From Metopolophium dirhodum (Eukaryota > Arthropoda > Insecta > Hemiptera > Aphididae): a stretch of DNA of 64,000 nt. Below the pieces are notes generated by a model. That model did not search any database and had not been told where the DNA came from. It was given only the letters and a program-made list of their open reading frames with translations. The DNA lies in contig NC_083565.1 of the NCBI RefSeq assembly GCF_019925205.1, positions 25,696,241-25,760,240 on the forward strand, given 5' to 3'. Of the stretch, positions 35,195-46,079 are shown piece after piece. A program made the translations under genes and the position numbers. Positions within the stretch are counted from its first letter, which is position 1. Each line of letters begins with the position of its first letter.

Positions 35195-35790
35195 ATAGTA
35201 GTGCAAAATGTTATAACTTTACATGCTTATAATTTTATAAATAAGTTATAAGTAAATAACAATATGAGTTATTTATGTCTGGATTACTTTATTGAACAAG
35301 ATTGTTGATTTTTAATCACCTAAGGATTCTAGATTTTATTTTATGATTTATAAGACAATTAATACCAATACACCACATTATTTAATACTTATACAGTTAT
35401 ACAGTTTGTACGTTGTAACTTAATTTATAACCATCAACATAATAATATTATAGTAATTCGTAAACCTTGGTTGATAGCTGATAAGTTATTTTCATTATTT
35501 AATGGGGCCCATAATATCCTGGGGCGGATTGGTGGCGCGGAAAGCAGACAGCTTATATCGCCGCCGCGCCGTTGCGTAGGTATTACTATATACAGGCATA
35601 AATACATGCGTCGGAAGGTTCGATTTCGTTCGCGAATCTCGCGTTTTCGACGTCGTCTGCCGTCCGAACTGGTCGCCACGCCCTTTGAAGGACGTCTAAA
35701 CCGCGTTCGTAATTCGCCGGGACACCGAAACGGTTTAAGAGTCATAGATTTGACTCCATTTTTCAACGCAGTAGGTGGGCAGGTGGGTTA
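35195..35790. repeat. Duplicated block D, copy 1 (partner 49912-50520)
   Basis: The two blocks share AGTAGTGCAAAATGTTATAA, the intervening AT-rich sequence, TATTTAATGGGGCCC, TACTATATACAGGCATAAAT and the GC-rich end with CGTTCGTAATTCGCCGGGAC. Part of the GC-rich section also occurs at 60845-60955. The open frames in both strands here are not kept in the partner, so I read the block as noncoding repeat. Confidence 0.75.
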
Positions 35791-35794
35791 GGGT

Positions 35795-36115
35795 GTTGGT
35801 GCGGATGACCTGCCAGTTATGGTTTCGAAGCCGGCCGCCGGGATTGTCGTTAATTTGCGGCGGTCGTGTAATTTAAAAACCAATGATAGCTAGGTCTGTC
35901 GAGTAAGGTGTCGTACTGTATATTATTATAATATACGTTTTAACACTTTATGCATTATGCGTTCGTTATTTAAATCGATTATCGAATTTGATTGTTGGCG
36001 TATCAGTTGGTTTTTTTTCACACATGCATATTTTAAGCACATATTAAATAATTTATAAAGTACACACTAAGACTTAGCCAATCATTCTCAGTTACCATTT
36101 AAGTAAATATGTAAT
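35795..36115. other. Intergenic sequence
   Basis: A mixed-composition stretch (35795-35900) then AT-rich sequence. No supported feature. Confidence 0.4.
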
Positions 36116-36116
36116 T

Positions 36117-37620
36117 TTTTTTTTTTTTTTATTTATCAATAAAATTTTACAATTTACAATACACAAATTGATAGTTATAATACTTGATTATCTATCTCTT
36201 TAAGCATAGCTCGAGTTAGAGATAGAGAGTGTAACAATGCTATTCTAAAAAAGATCAAAAAAGAAAAAAGAATAATAATATACAATTATATAAATAAATA
36301 AAATGTGAACAGTTTAGTTAGTTATTTAAATAAAACAATTTTAAAATAAAAATATAGAAAAATCAAAAATTACAATAGAAAATAATAGACATGTTTTTAA
36401 CGTATTAAAAATTTAGAATTAAGATTCATAATAAGGTAATACCAAAAATAACAGAATATTATTTGACATTATCAAGTTAAATTACTTGAATATAACTATC
36501 TATCAATATATTCATAAAACAAATAATAATTAAACTAACTCTAAGAATAAATACTTATAAACACATTGTTTAACACTACTTTGATGCTGGTGGATGTTTT
36601 TTTTATACTCATATGGCATTAAGTTGAAGTACGTAGGCCCCAAGTAGTCCACAAACGATTGACCGAAAGATTTTTTGGGATATTTAACGGGAATATTATA
36701 AACCATATTTTCTCTTTTATTTTCAGAAAATGTGTTATTTTTCCCCTTTATTAATTGTTTGAAAATAAACATGATTGCTTTTTTTTATACGAATTGTTTG
36801 TGTAGGTATTAAATTCTTAAGCTTTATAAATTTGTAAGTTATTGTACGTAACTTTCCTAATAAATTATGTATATGTAAATTCTATTTTAAATGTTTATCA
36901 AAAACAATACCTAAATATCTGATTCTAGAAACTTCATTTATTATTTTACATGTATGTATGTTGCAAAGTTCTGTATTAAGGCATCTATGTATGGTTATTG
37001 AGTTACAATAAGTATAAGTTGAGGTCCTATTAATAGAAAAGGACATAAACATAGTTTTATCTTCATTTAATGTTAGATTTCTATTATATTAAACTTTATT
37101 CAAACCAAATGTAGCTTTATCATGAACTCCATTCCACGATTTGTCTGAGAAAAGTAGACATGTATCATCCGCGTAAGTATTGACCAAACCATCAATATTA
37201 ATATCACAGATGGAGTTAATATATAATATAAACAAAATAGGCCCCAACACACTGCCTTGCGGAACTCCGTAATTAATAGAACTTTCATGACCAACAACAT
37301 TATTTATTTTTACCATTTGTTTTCTATTTATTAAGTAACTTTTAAACCAATTTAGACTAACATTTTTTATTCCAAAACTAGGCAGTAACTGTAATAGAAT
37401 TTTATAATTAACTGTATCAAATGCCTTTTCCAAGTCCAAGAAAATCGCTATTACTTTGTTGCCACTATCTAATTATTTATATAAAAACTGAGTAGTACTA
37501 TAAAGAGCGTCCTCTGTACCAATACCAGGTCTAAATCCATACTGGTTTTTAGATAAAAGTTTGTTATTTTCCAGAAATGTAATTAACCTTACTTTAATTA
37601 TTTTTTCTAGGATTTCGTAA
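36117..37620 (-). pseudogene. LINE (non-LTR retrotransposon) reverse transcriptase relic
   Basis: Minus-strand frame 37089-37439 encodes the polymerase core: DLEKAFDTVNYK (motif A aspartate), GVPQGSVLGPILFILYIN (motif B) and TYADDTCLLFSD (the catalytic YADD). Upstream in the same frame are NKLLSKNQYGFRPGIGTEDA and a TAA stop at 37473-37475, so the frame is broken. Downstream the frame stops at 37089, then pieces recur, such as RYLGIVFDKHL and, at 36530-36772, SFGQSFVDYLGPTYFNLMPY. A T-run at 36117-36130 matches a poly(A) tail on the minus strand. The copy lacks ORF1 and endonuclease; it resembles Jockey/CR1-type LINEs in length and motif form. It is 5'-truncated and dead. Confidence 0.88.
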
Positions 37621-37734
37621 TGATTTATGTAAGTATTTATAATTACTAATATAAATTATTGTGTCTCATAACCCATAAGTTAATGAAGTTCACCATGCCA
37701 CTAATAATATAGGTACTCTATTTATTGAAATTTG

Positions 37735-38215
37735 TAATTATTTGTTTATTTGTTGTTGCATATAAATTACAAAATGACTATAGTCCCAATCGAACAACTG
37801 GAATAATTATAATATCAACGGCACACGTAAACTCGCTGACGGAAAATTTACTAATTTTATTATTGCTGAACGCTTGGACATAATAACGAAATCGTAGACA
37901 AAGCCGTGTCGGTATACAGCACATTTGCACAATAATACATAATATTATATTAATACACAAATACATATTTTGGTTTTGTACAATGGCACCTACAGTCGGT
38001 ATCTACGACAGTCTCATGTATATGGTACAACCGAAAATACCTATAGTGTATACGCTAGGTAATTAACAAGCGTAATGTAGGTAATATATAAACAAACTAA
38101 AATAAAAAATAGCAAGTTATTAGGCAGGTGGTTTAAACCATAGAATCATATTTTTATATTAAAAATGTAAAATTCATTACATATAGGTCAGCGTTTCTCG
38201 ACCTGTGTTCGATAT
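37735..38215. repeat. Dispersed repeat H, inverted partner of 62348-62690
   Basis: Shared words include GGCACACGT-AACTCGCTGACG, GCTGAACGCTTG, GTCGGTATACAGCAC and GGTCAGCGTTTCTCGA. The last is the familiar hAT-type terminus CAGCGTTTCTC. The two copies are in opposite orientation. The frame 37778-37966 (minus) is not kept in the partner. Confidence 0.65.
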
Positions 38216-38219
38216 GTCC

Positions 38220-38890
38220 CTAGTCCCTACATAATATTAATAACAATACAAGCTGAATGAACGCCACTGAGCAAGATTGACGAGAAATCTAAATGAAAAA
38301 CCATATTCTGAAACAGAACAAACTAGAGACAAATATATATATTATACAAATATAAATTTAATAATTATTAAGCAATTTGGAGAAATGCAAAACCGTGGAG
38401 ATCAATATTACACATATCATTCTTTCCATGTTATCGCAGTGTTTTTGGTGTTTTCGACGTATAGGTACCCTGTTGATAACACTTTTTGTTCTTTGGTCAA
38501 AAAGCTTGATAATTTAATACAAAGTTGCTCGTGAGATTTTACACTAGTTAAAAAAACCGTAAGTATACCTGAACTAGAATTTCCACAAGCCGCATTAATT
38601 AATTTTACACAAGAGTGTTGACATATTTATTAATAATATTATCAAATAAAAACCAAATATTATATAACATAACACCCAATTTTATTCAAGTAAATTTACA
38701 GATACAATATACTTATTATACTACATAATATACATTTTACTTAATATACAATTTACATTTTACATACATTTGGTGCCCAAATACTGTCGTAACAAAACCA
38801 CATCATAAGCCCTATTCGTCTGCGCGGTCGATCGCACCACAGCTAAACATACACCTGACGAACCGCTTCGTCCGGTTCCAAAGTGAACGC
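38220..38890. other. AT-rich intergenic sequence
   Basis: The 85-codon frame at 38277-38534 has no recognised features. From 38780 composition shifts towards the GC-rich ORF. Confidence 0.35.
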
Positions 38891-38898
38891 GCGGACGT

Positions 38899-39432
38899 CT
38901 AGGCGTGACCGTTGTCCGTTCCCGCGTCACTGCTGGTTACCGTACCCATTACTCCGGCTTCTACCGGTGGCAGCTGCGACGAGACGGATAACGGCGTTTT
39001 GATCCAACAGTCATCTTCTGGAGTGGCAGGTGGCATCAATGCCAAGACAGACGATTCGGCACGTGATGGCGAATCCGTCGAAACGGGCAACTCCGCGGAC
39101 GTACCGAACGACAGTCCAGTTTCGGGAGCATCGCCCGAGGAATTTTCACGCACGGCCACATTAGGCAAAGACGCAGATCTCTTGTTCACCGGGAAGCTAA
39201 GGACATCGCTGCTCTCCGACGGTTTCAGCACATTCGACAGGTGATCGTCGACAGCCGGTACCATCAAGTCGTGCATGGATTTCCAATCGACCTCTGTAGG
39301 CGCTTCGGCCGAGGAATTTACACGCACGGCTATATTCGGTAACGATACAAATCTATTGTGCAGCGGCAATGTACGGAAATCACAACTCTCGAGCGATTTC
39401 GGTCGATTCGACCTAAGCTCGTCAAAAACCAA
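38899..39432 (-). CDS. Ser/Pro-rich open frame, probably a 3' exon of an unidentified gene
   Basis: The frame is open for 177 codons in a GC-balanced island and ends TDNGHA-stop. It begins at a TTG, with an upstream in-frame stop near 39457 and no good ATG, so it is more likely the last exon of a spliced gene; AG acceptor-like sites occur at 39440-39475. The product has an internal duplication: LHNRFVSLPNIAVRVNSSAE (residues about 25-44) and VNKRSASLPNVAVRENSSGD (about 83-102). The rest is acidic, serine- and proline-rich and probably disordered. I do not recognise the family, and no upstream exon was found. The opposite-strand frames (38912-39244, 39275-39478) are its shadows. Confidence 0.4.
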   Translation of the reverse strand: MVFDELRSNRPKSLESCDFRTLPLHNRFVSLPNIAVRVNSSAEAPTEVDWKSMHDLMVPAVDDHLSNVLKPSESSDVLSFPVNKRSASLPNVAVRENSSGDAPETGLSFGTSAELPVSTDSPSRAESSVLALMPPATPEDDCWIKTPLSVSSQLPPVEAGVMGTVTSSDAGTDNGHA

Positions 39433-39479
39433 AAACCATTTGCATCGTTTCAGTCTTGGATGTCAGCTTGATATCTGAC

Positions 39480-40100
39480 GACTTCTTGTCTTGAGCGGCA
39501 ATATTTGACATACCGATATTTGATGTAGGTACGTGGAATAAATATACTATACGAAAATTCGATTTTAACTTTTATACCGTAGGTATTAGCAATTATTCGT
39601 GATTTTCGTAACAAATGAATTATAATGAAACTACAATACGTCATAAAACATAGTGTTATGAGTTACGGTTGTATAATATATATAATAATCAAACTTAATA
39701 TTTCAATTATTACATGCATTATTTGCTGTGACGCAACTACTTTTTTTTCAGTTATATCGTATAATATACCCGCCGCATTAATAAAACGGTTTTATTTCCG
39801 GGATGAAAATATATACTTGGGTAAATAATAATCCACTTCGTAAATTATTTCAAAATAACCATATTTGTTCCAATATTATATTAAACTTACGTTATAAAAT
39901 AAAAACATAATATTCGTCAAACGCAAACGATATTTTTTTTTTAAAAAAATAACGTAAATTAATGTTTTGTGGGTCTTGGGAGTATTAATTATTACCCCGC
40001 ACCCGCGTAAGCCACTCTCTGTCTATACCCTATTCAGTTATATCATTGCGACTTTAGGAAGGCGTATGTTATATTATTACTACACCAAACGTACCTACAC
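39480..40100. other. AT-rich intergenic sequence
   Basis: No supported feature. Upstream exons of the minus-strand ORF would be expected here, but none was recognised. Confidence 0.4.
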
Positions 40101-40124
40101 AGACACACTGTTCAAAGATTGTAT

Positions 40125-40215
40125 ATCAACACTTTGAGTGCCGTGTGTATCAATTTTAATACACAACTAAAATGTTTATTTTTGCCGTGTGTATTGATAA
40201 CGGTACACACATTTA
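40125..40215. repeat. Short direct and inverted repeats of TGCCGTGTGTATxxAT
   Basis: GCCGTGTGTATCAATTTTAA at 40140 and GCCGTGTGTATTGATAACGG at 40184 repeat at about 44 bp, each followed by the inverted TACACAC word (near 40160 and 40203). ACACTTTGAGTGCCGTG at the left has the look of a piggyBac-like end, but no partner end or TTAA pair was fixed. Confidence 0.45.
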
Positions 40216-40327
40216 ATGCTAATGATACACACAAAATAATGTCCCGGTAATAATGGTCAGTTTTGTCATTTTTGGCCCGTCACTCGCAAAGTATTAATCA
40301 AACCATTTATATACGGCAACGGCAACG

Positions 40328-40546
40328 GTGTACTACAGGTCGTTGAATTGCTCTTGTGAGCTTGCGACAATACCACCACACCAGGTAACCGGCTGTCTTT
40401 ATACAGACACCGGTGCACCATACCCCCAAAAGGCCCCCGATATAATATTTAGGAAGCCCTTTTCAGACATAAAGGATTTTAGATTTTTAACTAATATGAA
40501 CTTTTATTCCAATTTACAACACATGATGAAAATTGAAATTGTTTGA
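40328..40546 (+). other. Small ORF, 72 codons, doubtful
   Basis: The frame is partly in balanced composition (CELATIPPHQVTGCLYTDTG) and contains an internal CAGGTAACC donor-like site at about 40382. It might hold an exon end, but nothing is recognised. Confidence 0.15.
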
Positions 40547-40639
40547 TACCTGCAACGTGTTTCGTCCAACATCTAATATTATGTTATTATTGTATTGATT
40601 ATACTTAAGAAGATAATATCTTATACTATACATTTTTTA

Positions 40640-41612
40640 ATATAACTTGGCCCACAAATAAAAATTTGTTGATATTCATAGAAAAAAAAATTAAAAAATT
40701 AAAATTGTCCGTAAATAGCTTAAAACGAGTCAAAATATTTTAAAAATATTATCAAGTATTGGAATTGATAAAATAAACATTCAGTGAAATTTTCATCCAT
40801 CTACAGTTCGTCTTTGAATTCCAAAATATCTTAGATTTAAAAAGAAAATTTTTATGAATTTCTCACTCAAAATAGTTTAAACATTTTCGTGAATTTGACG
40901 TATTTTGTCAATATTTAAACTTTAAATGCTTATAAAAAAACATAGTGACTATATAGATTTTTAATATTTTTCATCTTTCTTTGAAACAATATATTGGGAG
41001 TCGTCTATTAAATTGTAAAGCCCAAAGTACCAACTGGATTCACTCTCCTATCAGGAAAGATACCGTTGAAGAAAATCTAAGCATTTTTATTGTCCTAAGA
41101 AGTGATGACAGATACAAAAAAAATTAAAAATTAAATATAAAAAAGCAGGTAAGTGGATGTCGCTCTGCTGTACAGTAGGTTACAAGTGGGTCACTGTATA
41201 ATGGATTGTGTTAAATTTGAATTCAATGATATCTTATCATTATATACGAAAAACAATTCTAAGCTGGGACGGTTTGTCAGTCTGGATATTTTATTATAGC
41301 CTGTAAGTACTAAGTTGTATTATAAATTAAAACAAAATAACTAAAATCGTTATTTTTATTTTTATTCGTTTCTAAACAAATCCCATTTTTAGCGGTTTTT
41401 TGTAATTTGTCGGTGATTTTTCCCGTAGTATTAAATAACTATTGAGAAAATCGACAAATGACCTCTTTAAAGTACCACTTTGATTATAAAAGATAAGATA
41501 CTACATGTTGAAATCAAAACACTCCTTCTGGTAGAAATTTTGTATACAAAATAAATAAATAAACACGATTGTAAAACCACTAGATCCCTCACTCCGCTCA
41601 GAATCTAAAATA
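40640..41612 (-). repeat. Dispersed AT-rich repeat family R1 (copy 3, inverted)
   Basis: Read on the minus strand it gives the same order of blocks as 24100-25190 and 10160-10560: AGATTCTGAGCGGAGTGA, AGAGGTCATTTGTCGATTTT, GACAAATTACAAAAAACCGC, then CAGAGCGACATCCACTTACC and the TTTTGACTCGTTTTAAGCTA block. It shows that the short and long forms belong to one family. Confidence 0.65.
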
Positions 41613-41799
41613 TCAACTGAGATGAAATTACATATGATTTACATTTCGAATGGAGGCCTGTGCAGCTTAAATTTCTGATCTATTTTTGTAAGTAAAATTA
41701 ATACAAATAAAGTGATTATACACTATGTACAGACAATATTCGGAGAGTTAATTTAAAAATGTTTAGCCTCCTGAGATGGAAAACATGTGTCTTTATTAT

Positions 41800-41960
41800 T
41801 TTCTTGGTTTTTTTTTGTTACGATGGAGTTGTAAGCGCACCCTTAATTGCGCTTTTGGTGCTAGGCAATTTTGTAAGACGAAAGTTTGAAATAGGGCCAT
41901 AGGGGGCCCCAAAATTTGACTCACACCTGGGCCCTTTTATCTCTAGTTGCGGCACTGGCA
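41800..41960. mobile_element. hAT-terminus fragment
   Basis: Minus-strand sequence from 41960 reads CAGTGCCGCAACTAGAGATA followed by AAAAGGGCCC and GGGGCCCCCTATGGCCC, the same end type as 2355. The frame 41818-42066 (minus) lies on it and is not a gene. Confidence 0.45.
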
Positions 41961-42069
41961 GACACATAATACCGATATTATTATTGGATATAATATTATA
42001 GGTAATAGCTGCAAGTTTGACGCGATGTCTTAAGTACTTTACACGATGGTTGGCTATACACCCCAACGG

Positions 42070-44190
42070 TTACGGTTTTGAGACGACAAGACGTCGCGTA
42101 CTTATTACATACACTCTAACAGTATAGTTGACAGCGCCCACTCGATTCCCCGGCATATAATATACACAGTATTATATACTGCATAGGTGGTGATTATTTT
42201 ATTGAAAAACACTCGTTATTCAAAAAAAAATTTAACGTTTTTGAAACTATTTTTCTGTTATACATATAATCTTAGGACGTTACAAAACACCATTTTCGGA
42301 AAAAAAATTCTATTTTAATCGTTACATTTTTTTTTAAAGTTTTTTCCTTCGCTTTTTCGGATGACAACATACATTTTTGATTCGATATTTCAAAGCAACA
42401 CGAAACAGGAAGATTTTGATAATTATAATTTATAATATATAATTGTTTTGAAAATCCAGATTGCGGACGAGTTGTCGATAAGTGTTTAAAGTTTTGACAC
42501 GCGAGCTGGGTGGAGTGACAGAGCTATGAGCCTATGGGTACCCCGCAAGATTTAATAGCCAAACTGATGACTTATAAAACACTCGTGTCCAAAATTTGAT
42601 TTCTATATATAATGATCCCAAGTACCTACTCGGGCTATATTCTGAATTGGAATTAAAAACGTATGTCGCCATTGGAAAAAGTAAAAACTTAAAAAAATTA
42701 CAACAATAATACTGCCGTGCTAAGCGTAATAAGCAGTACCTATTTAAATAAATATTTTTATATAATATAGTTTAAAATGGAAAATGGCGACGTTGCAGAG
42801 TTTTTTATGCTCAATCGTGTAAGTTTTCTTTTGTATTCTAATTTTCTTTGATATGCCGACAATTTGGCTCAATCGTGTCTCAGCCGTAATAATATTCTCT
42901 TATTATATAAAGCAGAAACCCGAGGGTGCTCCTCTGACGATTTTTCGAACTAGCGTAAGAGACTACCAATGAAAAAATTCGATGGGCGGTCCCCCAGGTC
43001 ACTGCTTTGTAAAATTATAAATATCAGAAAAAAAAGGTATTTTTACAAAGAACTTAGAGATTATAAGTTTGAAGATGTATAGAAAATGTTATCAGAAAAA
43101 AAGGTATATTTACGAAGAACCTTGTATTTTTATATTTAAAGATAAAAGCTAATATATTTTATTGATGTTAAATTATGTTAAAATATAAATATGAAAGAAA
43201 GAAATTAATTATTATACATAATAACATTAGGCTTAACAATATTTTATATTGATAAACATTTTTATTTTTGTAAATATCGCTTAGCATAAAACTATAAAGT
43301 GTTGTACTTCACTCAGACTTATATTATACCCACCAACACACACTATCTTAAAGGAGAGTTGTTATCACTACAATTTATTTTACTATCATAATATATTGTA
43401 TCGTTGAATGTAATTATTTGTTTGCTAAATAAATAATATATTATTATTATATGCGTAATTATTATGGTATTATTGGTGTATTGGTTTTATTAGTATACAC
43501 ATTGTTGATCGCCGCACAAAAGGACATAATGATATGAAGAAAAATAATATCGGCAAACCTAGGATGCATTTCTTAGATTTATAAATTAAGATATTTAAAC
43601 ATGAAAAATAATAAATACCACACGAAATTATTAATAACTATCCAAGTTTTCTAACTGCAGATAATCGATAGGTTCGAAAAAACCAGCAATGATAACAAAG
43701 AATATATTGACACCTTTTAAAAGTACCAAGTAAATGCTATTAGAAATCGGCCAAAAACTCGAAGTCCGAACTACTATAAAACGTGTACGCCCGAACTCGA
43801 AAAAACACACGTCGTTGTAAAACAATTGATACATTCATCGTTCCGCCCAGTGAATGTAAAAGACTTCACCTAAAAGTATAAGACGAGCACCAATGCAATT
43901 CGAAAGACGAATCCTCGTTAAAATAATATTATATTATAGGTACCTACCCGTAGGCATAAGTACGTATCGATAATAATAATGTTTGGGAAAATAAGCCGTT
44001 AAATAAACGACGCGGTCGTACTCACGCTGGCTAGCAATAAACGACGTCGTAACCGTCGTCTGGGCAATGTTTGTATTTTTCGGTGACTGCTTAGACCGAA
44101 ATTGTTTTTTATAACTCACTTACAATTTTGTCTCCAACAGTATTAGATACTTGTTTCATACTATACCGGAAAAAAACACTGTTAATAAAA
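42070..44190. other. AT-rich intergenic sequence upstream of module B
   Basis: A short block at 42945-43005 (CGAACTAGCGTAAGAGACTA, GATGGGCGGTCCCCC) recurs at 60602-60662. The small frames at 43631-43834 and 43934-44119 (minus) have no recognised features. Near 44030, GCTGGCTAGCAATAAACGAC matches 63229 upstream of module C, so homology between modules begins before the start codon. Confidence 0.45.
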
Positions 44191-44194
44191 TAAC

Positions 44195-44818
44195 ATGGCC
44201 ACGATGGAGATCGATATAGACGCAATCCTGAGGGAGATGATTCACAGCCTTATTGACGAATTTTTCGTCGACGAAAATCAAGAGCATATCGATGAAGAGC
44301 AAGTTCCAGAGGACATCAACAGCATGAAAGACCGAGCTTTAGATGACGTCGTGAGCACCCTTTTGGGTGAGATAGTCGAAGCTGTCTGCGTCAAATTCGA
44401 CGAAGGGCAAAATTTGGATTACGATAAAAATCAAGGAGATATTGAAAACGAGAACCATCGAGAGCCTATGGACGAAAAGGAAGTTCCAGAGGATATCTAT
44501 GACAAAGAAGACCCAGATGACGTCGTGAACACCCTTTTGGGTGAGATTGTTGAAGCTGTCTGCGACGAAGACTCATCGGAGGCTATGGCCAGCGGAGACG
44601 CAGAGACAGTTAAAGTTCCGGAACAGATGATAGAGACACCGGCCGAGGGCAAAGAGAGGGACGGAGATGGACTGGCCAGGATACCTGAATCGGAAGCACC
44701 GAAACCAGCGGACCCCACACCTCCACGTGGACGCGCAAGGCGAATATTGGCCACCACGTGGAAGGGTGTGAGGCGGGTCACACGCCTGATGCTGTGCGGA
44801 TGCTTCCGAGGAGAGTGA
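44195..44818 (+). CDS. Acidic WKGVRR-tail protein, 207 residues, module copy B
   Basis: This is the only uninterrupted member of the three-copy family. The ATG (AACATGG) is in good context and the frame is open to TGA. Residues 1-25 form a likely amphipathic helix (DAILREMIHSLIDEFF). Residues about 37-122 hold two copies of a unit ending DDVV(S/N)TLLGEIVEAVC, each preceded by (E/K)VPEDI. An acidic linker follows. The tail is strongly basic and cysteine-bearing: RGRARRILATTWKGVRRVTR then LMLCGCF. The tail cysteines could be lipid-modified or bind metal; that is inference. Copies A and C share the N-terminal helix and the W-K/R-G-V-R/K-R/K tail, plus an ARG-x-x-VKNSFG motif that B lacks. No known family recognised. 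CpG-rich composition contrasts sharply with the flanks. The minus-strand frames 44497-44781 and 44573-45172 are shadows. Confidence 0.6.
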   Translation: MATMEIDIDAILREMIHSLIDEFFVDENQEHIDEEQVPEDINSMKDRALDDVVSTLLGEIVEAVCVKFDEGQNLDYDKNQGDIENENHREPMDEKEVPEDIYDKEDPDDVVNTLLGEIVEAVCDEDSSEAMASGDAETVKVPEQMIETPAEGKERDGDGLARIPESEAPKPADPTPPRGRARRILATTWKGVRRVTRLMLCGCFRGE

Positions 44819-45845
44819 AGCCGCAGTCCACCCCTCCCTCCTCCTCGGACCGAAGAACACCAGACAAGACGGCGGCGACATGGGGGATTGATACGTGACA
44901 GAGCACTTTACGGTGTACGGCGGTAAGTCACCCTGTACGTTTTCCGGCCACCCGCGGAAAGACGAGGTCGTGGTCGATGGCGCCGCGAGCTTGCGGTTTC
45001 TGACACGCGAGACCATCTGTGGCTGCTCGGCGATGGCCCAGCAGCGTAGGTCGTGAGAGGAGCGACGGACGGACGACGACGACGACGACATACGACGGCT
45101 AACTAGACCAGCGTGGGCAACGATACCGCCCCGACGGTACTTCGACGATAGCTGCAGTTTGCACGAAGGCAACTCGTGACGGCGGCGGCGGAGATCTCAA
45201 AGCACGATGGGTGAGCGATAGAGCTAAGGTAAGCTATGGGAACACGGACGACGTCGCTGCATCGCCTGACCCGCAGAAACTGATCATGTTTCAGGGTCCG
45301 GCGGTGCGCGACTCCGCAGCGGAGGGGCCATTGGCGCGGCAGACACTGTGCCGACGGGACCCCAGGACGAAAATCAGGGAGTGGATCAGGACCATGGTGC
45401 GTTGTGGCGTGGTCCGACGATTCTCTCCCCTTTTTGTCCAGTGGTAATTCCGCTGGCCTGGCCGCGCCTCCGGTCGCCGCTGATTCCACAGCCCCAAATA
45501 GCTGTCTTCGCTCGCTCAGTGCTTTGGTGTCTCCGTCGTCGCCGTCACAACAGTCGTCTTCAGCATCTGCGCATCGTCGACGCGCATGACATCGCGCACT
45601 AGCCGCTCGCCGTCAATCGTCGTCCAATGTCGCTCCCGCGGCCTTCGCAGTCGGGTCCAACCAGCCGTCACGATGGTCGTCACCCGCGAGCAAACGCGCC
45701 AGCGATCACACTCGTCTGCCTTAGGGACCGGCCGCGAAAACGTATGGAGGTGACCAGTGGCCTTTGCATCTGCACGCACCTCGCCATCACGTATCAATCC
45801 CCCCGCTTTTGTGTCTTGTCTGGTGTTTTTTTTTTTTTTTTATTA
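44819..45845 (+). other. 3' part of module B: conserved intron and GC-rich second exon
   Basis: A donor (GGCG/GTAAGTCACC, 44923-44928) and acceptor (TTTCAG/GGTCCGGCGG, exon from 45295) match those of copy A, giving an intron of 372 bp. The stop codon of the 207-residue frame is about 105 bases before the donor, so the intron would lie in the 3' UTR. The second exon is GC-rich with no frame conserved against copy A, although the DNA is alignable in blocks (GCGCGC/ATGACATCGCGC, GAGCAAACGCGCCAGCGA, AGGTGACCAGTGGCC). It ends in a T-run (about 45829-45841). A (GAC)n run lies at 45073-45090. Confidence 0.55.
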
Positions 45846-45881
45846 TATTAATATTTTTTCTTGTTCAAAATTGTTAAATTT

Positions 45882-46075
45882 TCTGACCATTTTGCGTCAA
45901 ACCTTATCTTTCGGCTCAACAAACATAAATTTTTTTTGTTATATATTCCCATTAATTCAGACCATTTTGCGTCAAACTACTTATCCTTTGCTCACCAGCA
46001 ATAAGTTTTTTTATATATGTCATCAGACAATTTTGTGTAAAACTTCTTTCGGCTCAAAAAAAATAAAAATTATGT
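45882..46075. repeat. Tandem repeat, three units of about 66-75 bp
   Basis: Units begin TCTGACCATTTTGCGTCAAA (45882), TCAGACCATTTTGCGTCAAA (45957) and TCAGACAATTTTGTGTAAAA (46023), each followed by a CTTTCGGCTCA-like or CTTTGCTCA word and an AT-rich end. Confidence 0.85.
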
Positions 46076-46079
46076 GGTT

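Noticed and set aside
35434..35791. 106-110-codon frames on both strands in block D
   Set aside because: The partner block at 49912-50520 does not keep either frame, and part of the sequence is a repeat found a third time at 60.9 kb.
45103..45851. Overlapping frames on both strands in the 3' part of module B
   Set aside because: None matches a frame in copy A although the DNA aligns in blocks, so I treat the region as intron and untranslated exon.
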